From: Pseudomonadota bacterium
GTDB lineage: Bacteria; Pseudomonadota; Gammaproteobacteria; Acidiferrobacterales; Sulfurifustaceae
Length of the DNA stretch: 11,319 bases
Reading direction: 5' to 3'
Assembly (NCBI GenBank): GCA_020354085.1
Contig: CP070641.1
Coordinates: 138,422 to 149,740, forward strand
The notes below the pieces were generated by a model, which saw only the letters and a program-made list of their open reading frames with translations, had not been told where the DNA came from and did no database searches. This document shows, one piece after another, positions 6,614 to 11,319 of this stretch; position 1 is the stretch's first letter, and each line of letters begins with the position of its first letter. A program made the translations under genes and the position numbers.

Positions 6614-8241
6614 GCGCGCTCCGGGAGCGTAAACGTGAATGTGCTGCCTTGGCCGGGGGTACTTTCGACCCAGATGCGCCCGCCATGGAGCTCGACGAAG
6701 CGCCGGGTCAGGGCGAGCCCCAGGCCCGTCCCTTCCGCACGCTGTTCGCGATCGGGGCGCCGTATCTGATGAAACTCCTCAAAAACTGCACTTTGCTCTT
6801 CGGGGGGAATCCCGATGCCGGTATCGCTCACCGCGATGTTCACCAAGCCCTCCCCAGGCCAGGCGCGCACCGCGACGCGGCCGCCTTCCGGCGTGAATTT
6901 TACGGCGTTCGACAAAAGGTTCAGCATGATTTCCTTGAACTTGCGCTCATCGGCGACGACGGTGCTGAGGGCAGAGTCGACGGTAAGCGCCAGGGTGATG
7001 GCATGCCGCGCGGCGCGTTCTCTGAAGAAGGTAAGCGCGTGTTGCAGGGCGGCATGCAACTCGAAAGACGACAGTTCGAGATCCATGCGCCCCGCTTCGA
7101 TCTTGCTGATATCCAGCAGATCGTTGATAAGCGACAGCAGATGGCGGCCTGAGGCGTGTATGTCTTCAACGTACTCAGCCTGCTTCGGGTTGAGTTCACC
7201 GAAAAGCTTTTCCTTGAGTGCCTCGGAAAACCCAATCACGGCGTGCAGCGGCGTGCGCAACTCATGGCTCATGCCCGCCAGAAATGCGGTCTTCACACGA
7301 TTGGCGTTCTCTGCCTCTTGGCGCGCGGTTTCGAGCGCCACGTTCTTTTCCTCCAGCGTTCGCAGGGTCGTACGCAGCTGCTCGGTGGCCTCGTCGATGC
7401 GCGCCTGCAGATTGACGCGCGAGGCCTTGAGCGCGCGGGTCATGCTGTTGATGCCGTTTTCCAGCGTCGCGAGCTCGCCACCAGCATGGGTTTCGACCTG
7501 AACGTTCATGTCGCCCTGGCCGACTCGCTTGACCGCGTCGGTCAATTGCAGGATGGGTCCGGTGACCCGTTGGCTCATACGGTGGGCGAGCGCCACGCTC
7601 GACACGAGGCACAGGATGACGATGAGAATACTGGAGAGCAAGACTTGCTCTTGACGGGCGGTGGTCTGCTTGCGCGACAGTTCGACTGTGACCCAGCCGA
7701 GCGGTGATTTCGACTCCGCGCTGTCGGCGTGAGCGGTCGACACGACGCCCATATCGGATTCGAGCGTATCGTCGAGCACGAGCTCGGTCTGCACTACGGG
7801 CGCACGAAAGACCTGCGAGAGGCTATTGGCTGATCGTGCCGAGACGATGGCGCGCGCCGCGGTCGCGAGATTTTCCGCGGCGTTCGGCGGCGGGCCGACA
7901 TGGAGCAAAATCTCGCCGCGCGCGTCGTTGATGGTGAGTGAGCGCACGTCGGCGGGACCGACGGCGGTGGCCACCACCGGCCGCAGGATATCGGCGTTGC
8001 CGGTGAATACGCCGTACTCGGCCGCGTGTGCCAGTTGTCGAACCAGGCTGTTGCCGCGCTCCGTGAGCGCGCGTTCCAGATCGTGAATCTGTGCAACGCC
8101 GAAATAGGTCGTGAGCAGTACTGCTGTGACGGCAGCAGGCAACAAGGCAAGCATCAGTACGCGCGCCTCGATACCCCAGCGCTTCGCCGCCGGGATCACG
8201 CCGGGAACCGTGCGATCGGGATCGTGGGCACGCGGACTCAT
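6610..8241 (-). CDS. Membrane histidine kinase with BarA-like sensor region
   Basis: This 543-residue inner-membrane sensor kinase has TM1 at about 29-50, a periplasmic domain at about 51-200, TM2 at about 203-219, HAMP at about 220-272, a coiled coil at about 275-315, HisKA at about 316-382 with H326 in MSHELRTPL, and HATPase_c at about 427-541. The ATPase domain has an N box at N441/N445, DTGIGIP from 473 and GTGLGLA at 504-510. The N-terminal half resembles E. coli BarA as I recall it: IEARVLMLALLPA, AAEYGVFTGN, GWVTVELS before TM2 and GELATLENGINSM in HAMP. Unlike BarA it ends after the ATPase domain, with no receiver or Hpt; two receivers are encoded separately just downstream. The ATG overlaps the binding-protein stop (ATGA), with a good GAGGT on the minus strand (8247-8251) five bases upstream. 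The signal probably arrives through the periplasmic protein encoded immediately upstream. Confidence 0.92.
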   Translation of the reverse strand: MSPRAHDPDRTVPGVIPAAKRWGIEARVLMLALLPAAVTAVLLTTYFGVAQIHDLERALTERGNSLVRQLAHAAEYGVFTGNADILRPVVATAVGPADVRSLTINDARGEILLHVGPPPNAAENLATAARAIVSARSANSLSQVFRAPVVQTELVLDDTLESDMGVVSTAHADSAESKSPLGWVTVELSRKQTTARQEQVLLSSILIVILCLVSSVALAHRMSQRVTGPILQLTDAVKRVGQGDMNVQVETHAGGELATLENGINSMTRALKASRVNLQARIDEATEQLRTTLRTLEEKNVALETARQEAENANRVKTAFLAGMSHELRTPLHAVIGFSEALKEKLFGELNPKQAEYVEDIHASGRHLLSLINDLLDISKIEAGRMDLELSSFELHAALQHALTFFRERAARHAITLALTVDSALSTVVADERKFKEIMLNLLSNAVKFTPEGGRVAVRAWPGEGLVNIAVSDTGIGIPPEEQSAVFEEFHQIRRPDREQRAEGTGLGLALTRRFVELHGGRIWVESTPGQGSTFTFTLPERA

Positions 8242-9215
8242 GGCGCACCTCGTGATGTCTTGAGCTGCGCTTCGATGCGTTCCCGATCAGGCAAGGAGAT
8301 GGCCAGTGAGCGCGCCACGTGTTCATTGATGGCGACCGACAGCGGTTGGGGGTATTGGGGCGCGGGCAAGCGCCGCGTCGGTTGGCGCGCGAAGGCAATC
8401 AGCAGTTCCGCGAGTTGCGTGCCGACCTGCGCGGGCGTGGTGTGCACGGCGGCGATGGCGCCTGCGCGAACGTAGGCGGGCGAGACGCCGATGAGCGGCG
8501 TGCGATGGCGATAGGCCGTAAGCAAAACGCTTTGGGCATTGGTGCGGTTGAACACTAACGGGTCGACCATGGCCAGCATGACATCGGCCCGCGGCAGCAG
8601 ATGGTCCAATACCCCGACCAGGTTCTCGCCACCCGCAACCTTTTCGACCAGCGCGGTCAGACCATTGGCGCGCGCCGCGGCGCGCATTTCATCGGCGTAG
8701 CCGGCGGTCGCGGGGCCGAGCAGGAGCGCCACGCGCTGTGCTTCCGGGAACAGTAAACGAATGAGCGCAAAGTGCCGTTGCGGCGATTGGTCCAGATAGA
8801 TGGCCGACAATTTCGATTCGGCGCTCGAACCGTTTCGGTAGCGCCAGTCGCGCGCGATCGCATCGAAGCTCGTGCGCGGCGTAAGGACGCTGAGCACGGG
8901 CGCGGCGAGTTGTCGGACCGCGAGGTGGTAAGTTGCCTGGGCGCCGACCGCAACGACGAGATCGGCACGCGATTTGTTCGGGTCAATCGATTCGTCGGCG
9001 ATGAACTCGCCGAGCGGGGCGACGCGCAGATCGATAGTCGCGCCGTGATCGACCGACATCCGTTTTCGTACCGCATCGAGCAGTTCCTGTTCGACCGTCT
9101 GCGCCGGATCGGCGATCATCAGCACACGCACTGGCTCTCCACCGGTCGCGCTGATGGATGCCGCGAGCAACAAGACGGGTGCAAGATGAACTAGTTGACG
9201 CAGCAAGCGACGCAT
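8238..9215 (-). CDS. Periplasmic ABC-type substrate-binding protein, probable sensor partner of the kinase
   Basis: The 325-residue product starts with a signal peptide: basic MRRLLRQL, a hydrophobic LAPVLLLAASISA stretch, and probable cleavage near residue 23-26. The rest reads as a two-lobed periplasmic binding protein of the uncharacterised PF04392-like (ABC_sub_bind) type, with ADLVVAVGAQATYHLA, a central RVALLLGP and a closing-lobe TPLIGVSPAYVRAGA segment. No ABC permease or ATPase gene is nearby. Instead the stop overlaps the ATG of the membrane kinase by four bases, so it most likely serves as a ligand-binding accessory protein for that sensor. The ATG at 9213-9215 is chosen because the signal peptide begins there; an in-frame GTG at 9330-9332 would put 39 polar, arginine-rich residues ahead of it. 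No clear ribosome site precedes the ATG. The family is fairly clear; the ligand is unknown. Confidence 0.8.
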   Translation of the reverse strand: MRRLLRQLVHLAPVLLLAASISATGGEPVRVLMIADPAQTVEQELLDAVRKRMSVDHGATIDLRVAPLGEFIADESIDPNKSRADLVVAVGAQATYHLAVRQLAAPVLSVLTPRTSFDAIARDWRYRNGSSAESKLSAIYLDQSPQRHFALIRLLFPEAQRVALLLGPATAGYADEMRAAARANGLTALVEKVAGGENLVGVLDHLLPRADVMLAMVDPLVFNRTNAQSVLLTAYRHRTPLIGVSPAYVRAGAIAAVHTTPAQVGTQLAELLIAFARQPTRRLPAPQYPQPLSVAINEHVARSLAISLPDRERIEAQLKTSRGAP

Positions 9216-9421
9216 GCGATGTCGAAATTCAGGTACGCGGTGGACGGCAACGTTGGCGTGCGACTGGCACCGAGTCGAACCACGCGTAGTACGGCTTCGG
9301 TGATTTTCGCGCCCCGGCCTGACATGGGTCACGCGGGAAACGGGAAAATGTCACAGTCGTCGCATAATCTTTTTGCCGCCGCTCCACTCCGGCTTCTGCC
9401 CATCTGGTTGTTAGCGGGTTG
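9216..9421 (-). other. Noncoding gap ahead of the four-gene signalling unit
   Basis: These 206 bases separate the TonB-receptor relic from the binding protein. No gene is supported. The region holds a tandem 7-base repeat (CGGGAAA at 9334-9340 and 9341-9347 on the + strand) and, just beside it, one TGTGA half-site on the minus strand (9350-9354) without a matching TCACA partner. A promoter for the signalling unit would be expected here, but I cannot place -35 and -10 boxes with confidence. No hairpin followed by a T-run is seen. Confidence 0.4.
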
Positions 9422-9748
9422 TTACAGTCGAACACTGAGTGTCAGGAAATAGCGTCGCTCAAATACGTTTTCCGCGCGAAAATCGATGCAATCGCGCGCC
9501 GGGTTCTGTACGACCACGGCGAGTTCGCCGGTCTGCTGATCGAGCTGAACGCGACGCGCCAAGCGCGTGGCCGACAGCACCACCGGCACTTCACCGAAAT
9601 ATTCGGACACGGTGAGGAGCGGGATCGGCTCCTTGGCGAACGCAGCTGTACAGGCCAACACGCCGGCCAAAATGAGCGTTGACCAACCACGTAACGTTCG
9701 GGTCGTCCTGCCGTACGCGGGACAGATGGGAATCGCAGGCGATTGCAT
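9422..9748 (-). pseudogene. Relic of a TonB-dependent outer-membrane receptor with a large internal deletion
   Basis: The 108-codon frame has three parts. Residues 1-38 include a signal peptide (RTLRGWSTLILAGVLA, cleavage near AFA-KEP). Residues 43-65 (PLLTVSEYFGEVPVVLSATRLA) resemble the region just before the plug of TonB-dependent receptors. Residues from about 67 (GELAVVVQNPARD, then ENVFERRYFLTLSVRL to the stop) resemble the last two beta strands of such a receptor, with an alternating pattern ending in a hydrophobic residue. A full receptor has some 600 or more residues between these parts, so an in-frame internal deletion near 9545-9560 is the simplest explanation. The sequence there is a short inverted repeat (ACGCGC TTG GCGCGT). 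The frame has an ATG but no clear ribosome site. It lies 23 bases after the Crp-like gene on the same strand. A small functional exported protein is an alternative. The family call is from recalled patterns, not a search. Confidence 0.5.
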
Positions 9749-9771
9749 GAGCCGAAAAAAATTCCGGGTGA

Positions 9772-10416
9772 CTAGTTCGAAGCCGGCATACTTCCGCCAA
9801 GAATGAGGCGACGACCGCGTGTCTGCAAGTAGCCTTTAGACGCCATGTCTTTCAGCACCCGGCTTACCATTTCGCGCGAGGCGCCTACCATGGAGGCAAT
9901 ATCCTGATGGGTTAGTTTTGGGTCAACGACAAATTCCTCGCCATCTCGAATCGCGACGTTGATAAGTGTGCGCGCTACGCGCCCATAAACATCGAGCAAA
10001 GCGAGGTTCTTGACGTTTTCCGTCAGCGTGCGCACGCGTCGGTTGAGCGCGGCAATCAGGTTGAAGGCGACATCCGGATGATCCGTTAGGCACTGGCGAA
10101 ACGCGCTCTTGGTGATCATGGACAGCCGGGTCGGTTCCAGGGTCATGACCGAGGCCGAGCGCGGTGCATCGTCGAGCAGCGCCATCTCGCCGAAGAACTC
10201 CCCCGGCCCCAAGATGTTGAGAATGGCCTCTGCACCGGAACTGTTGCTCACGAAGACCTTGGTCTTGCCGTAAAGGATGAGGTAGAGGGAGTCCGACAAC
10301 TCGCCTTCGCGAATCACAAGGCTGTGCGGGTCATAGGTCTTGGTAATCGCGTGTTCGGCGATTGTCGCAAGATCCTGTTTGCTCAAGCCGGATAGCAGCG
10401 GGATGTTTTCGAGCAT
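9772..10416 (-). CDS. Crp/Fnr-family transcriptional regulator
   Basis: The 214-residue protein has a cyclic-nucleotide-binding domain (about 1-115), a dimer helix (about 115-140) and a winged helix-turn-helix (about 145-208). The pocket segment PGEFFGEMALLDDAPRSASV (71-90) carries G76, E77, R86 and S87 in the order of E. coli CRP G71, E72, R82 and S83. CRP T127 is replaced by L131, while the S128 position is T132. The recognition helix ASREMVSRVL has R181, E182 and R186, matching CRP R180, E181 and R185, so a TGTGA-type half-site is plausible. It has one cysteine (C109) and no N-terminal cysteine cluster, so it is not an oxygen-sensing Fnr. The ATG follows an A-rich stretch with no Shine-Dalgarno. 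It lies upstream of the relic and the signalling unit on the same strand; whether it responds to the cyclase product is unknown. Confidence 0.88.
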   Translation of the reverse strand: MLENIPLLSGLSKQDLATIAEHAITKTYDPHSLVIREGELSDSLYLILYGKTKVFVSNSSGAEAILNILGPGEFFGEMALLDDAPRSASVMTLEPTRLSMITKSAFRQCLTDHPDVAFNLIAALNRRVRTLTENVKNLALLDVYGRVARTLINVAIRDGEEFVVDPKLTHQDIASMVGASREMVSRVLKDMASKGYLQTRGRRLILGGSMPASN

Positions 10417-10889
10417 TTTTTAATTTACGTGCGCTAGTGCGGGGTCCAGCGATCGGCCACCGCGAAGTCTAGTTTTGCAGCGCAAGAATAGCGCGCCCCT
10501 GGCCGGCAGCACCAGTCGACGCATCGTCATGGCGAAGCTATCCAGAACCTTAGAGGACTACTTCGGTACGGCCGGGGGCCGAGACGTCGTTCGCCGCGCG
10601 GCTGGTGTCGTGCCACGAATGGCGTTTAGCTGCAAGTTTTCCTTGTTATCCTCGCCTCATCGCGCGGTCGGTAAAGGCGTTGCGAATGAGCCCGTGGAGT
10701 CGCTCGCCTGACGGATTTGCTTGAATCTTCCCAAATCGAGGAGACGAGCGCGTCGTCGGGCAATACGCGCCGAAACAGGATCGGATAGATCCCACGCCGT
10801 TGACCGACACCGGTGGCGCAGGTGTGCCCCAGCCAGAAGCGATAGGGTGTCACGCGGGCGCGGCGATTGGCGGAGGTCGTGCACGGCAT

Positions 10890-10916
10890 CTTGGTCGGCG
10901 ACGCTCCCCGGCCAAG
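10890..10916. repeat. Hairpin 1: 9-base-pair inverted repeat upstream of purC
   Basis: CTTGGTCGG at 10890-10898 pairs with CCGGCCAAG at 10908-10916 around a 9-base loop, with one G-U wobble. AGGT at 10874-10877 and ACCT at 10917-10920 could extend it as an outer stem. No T-run follows, so it is not a simple terminator. Confidence 0.4.
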
Positions 10917-10938
10917 ACCTGTAATGACTGCCGGTTAG

Positions 10939-10964
10939 CTCGGCGCATCGGCCGAGTGTCTTTT
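10939..10964 (+). terminator. Hairpin 2: weak candidate intrinsic terminator
   Basis: CTCGGC at 10939-10944 pairs perfectly with GCCGAG at 10951-10956 around GCATCG, followed by TGTCTTTT at 10957-10964. The stem is short and the T-run is broken. It could stop a + strand transcript before purC, or be part of a structured purC leader if a promoter lies further upstream. Confidence 0.3.
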
Positions 10965-10972
10965 CCAATCGG

Positions 10973-11000
10973 CGGCAGGTCGCGTCAGTCCAGGCTGCCG
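10973..11000. repeat. Hairpin 3: 6-base-pair inverted repeat at the purC promoter
   Basis: CGGCAG at 10973-10978 pairs with CTGCCG at 10995-11000 around a 16-base loop. The right arm ends two bases before the putative purC -10 box, so the repeat spans the -35 region. It could be an operator for a purine regulator, but it does not resemble the E. coli PurR site. Confidence 0.3.
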
Positions 11001-11002
11001 TT

Positions 11003-11008
11003 TAGAAT
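11003..11008 (+). promoter_or_regulatory. Candidate -10 box (TAGAAT) for purC
   Basis: TTTAGAATGC contains a near-consensus -10 hexamer 33 bases before the purC ATG, giving a short leader with the ribosome site inside it. No consensus -35 is present at the right spacing, which would suit an activator-dependent or weak promoter. The call rests on position and the hexamer alone. Confidence 0.35.
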
Positions 11009-11030
11009 GCTCCCACTACGAGGCGGGTGG

Positions 11031-11036
11031 GGAGGT
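11031..11036 (+). promoter_or_regulatory. Strong Shine-Dalgarno of purC
   Basis: GGAGGT lies five bases before the ATG at 11042, close to ideal spacing. It fixes the purC start. Confidence 0.8.
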
Positions 11037-11041
11037 GGGCA

Positions 11042-11319
11042 ATGGCCGCGACGCTGTACGAGTCGAACATAACGAGCCTGAAACTGCGTCATCGCGGCAA
11101 GGTACGCGATATCTATGACGTCGACGCCCAGCATATGCTGATCGTGACCACGGATCGGCTATCGGCCTTCGATGTGGTGTTGCCTGATCCTATTCCCGAC
11201 AAGGGTCGTGTGCTGACGGCGATGGCTAACTTCTGGTTTGCCCGCACCCGCTCAATCCTGCCCAATCAATTGACCGATATCACCCCGGCGCAGGTTTTGA
11301 AAAACCCGCAAGAACTCGC
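11042..11319 (+). CDS. purC: SAICAR synthetase, N-terminal 92 codons (3' end outside window)
   Basis: PurC joins aspartate to CAIR using ATP, a middle step of de novo purine synthesis in the cytoplasm. The start MAATLYESNITSLKL is followed by RGKVRDIYDV (18-27, nucleotide-binding strand-loop), TTDRLSAFDVVLPDPIP (36-52) and KGRVLTAMANFWF (54-66), all strongly typical of SAICAR synthetase, especially the roughly 300-residue form of beta- and some gammaproteobacteria. The frame is open to the window edge, so catalytic residues further on cannot be checked. The ATG is supported by the strong ribosome site. No purine riboswitch is recognisable upstream. Confidence 0.95.
   Translation, partial: MAATLYESNITSLKLRHRGKVRDIYDVDAQHMLIVTTDRLSAFDVVLPDPIPDKGRVLTAMANFWFARTRSILPNQLTDITPAQVLKNPQEL

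Larger units (their letters stand above)
10417..11041. other. 625-base intergenic region without a recognised gene
   Basis: This gap separates the divergent Crp-like and purC genes. Frames of 78 to 103 codons occur on both strands but none has a recognisable family, a convincing ribosome site or a hydrophobicity pattern suggesting a real protein. On the minus strand, 10626-10889 and 10657-10968 overlap each other in different frames. The half near purC holds three successive hairpins (10890-10916, 10939-10956, 10973-11000), described separately. The half near the Crp-like gene should carry that gene's promoter; I see no clear -35/-10 pair. A decayed gene is possible but I cannot identify one. 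Confidence 0.6.

Noticed and set aside
9216..9332. Longer substrate-binding protein beginning at GTG 9330-9332
   Set aside because: It would bury a good signal peptide behind 39 polar, arginine-rich residues.
9229..9435. 68-codon minus-strand frame overlapping the end of the receptor relic
   Set aside because: It has no family features, no ribosome site, and overlaps the relic in another phase.
9772..10416. Fnr-type oxygen sensor
   Set aside because: Only one cysteine is present, and the N-terminal cysteine cluster needed for an Fe-S centre is absent.
10475..10711. 78-codon + strand frame in the gap upstream of purC
   Set aside because: No recognisable domain, signal or ribosome site; composition is consistent with chance.
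10626..10968. Minus-strand frames of 87 and 103 codons in the same gap
   Set aside because: They overlap in different phases with no identifiable family. They are noted as a possible remnant but not called as genes.
1..11319. tRNA, rRNA, CRISPR, insertion sequence or phage attachment features
   Set aside because: No cloverleaf, regularly spaced repeat, transposase or terminal inverted repeat was seen on reading either strand.

Overview
The window is GC-rich, densely coded DNA from a proteobacterium. A betaproteobacterium (Nitrosomonadales/Rhodocyclales-like) is my best guess. The reasons are the PurC N-terminus, a very long fused FAD/Fe-S oxidoreductase with a DUF3683-type N-terminus, a TruD, and a Crp-like regulator. 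A related gammaproteobacterial lineage cannot be excluded, because the histidine kinase has a BarA-like sensor half. No tRNA, rRNA, CRISPR array, insertion sequence or phage gene was found.

Layout, left to right. (1) Bases 1-236: the 3' end of truD (tRNA pseudouridine synthase) on the + strand. (2) Bases 233-4096, minus strand: a 1287-residue FAD-linked 2-hydroxyacid dehydrogenase fused to a double 4Fe-4S and double CCG module; its stop codon overlaps the truD stop. (3) Bases 4097-4295: a divergent promoter region with a TACAAT box facing each way and a perfect 14-base palindrome. (4) Bases 4296-5093, plus strand: murI, glutamate racemase. (5) Bases 5106-9215, minus strand: four genes joined by 4-base start/stop overlaps. 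In order of transcription they encode a periplasmic substrate-binding protein, a BarA-like membrane histidine kinase, a single-domain response regulator, and a response regulator fused to a class III nucleotide cyclase. (6) Bases 9422-9748, minus strand: a 108-codon frame that reads as the start of a TonB-dependent receptor joined to the end of one, probably an internal-deletion relic. (7) Bases 9772-10416, minus strand: a Crp/Fnr-family regulator with a cyclic-nucleotide pocket. (8) Bases 10417-11041: 625 bases without a recognisable gene but with three successive hairpins next to purC. (9) Bases 11042-11319, plus strand: the first 92 codons of purC.

The main interest lies at 5106-10416. Read together, the genes suggest a sensory pathway: a periplasmic binding protein without any ABC transporter feeds a histidine kinase, which phosphorylates two receivers. 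One receiver carries a nucleotide cyclase, and a cyclic-nucleotide-type transcription factor lies just upstream. The TonB-receptor relic at the head of the cluster suggests that an outer-membrane receptor once belonged to it. This pathway is inferred from gene order and overlaps. The ligand, the cyclase product and the link to the Crp-like protein are not shown by the sequence.
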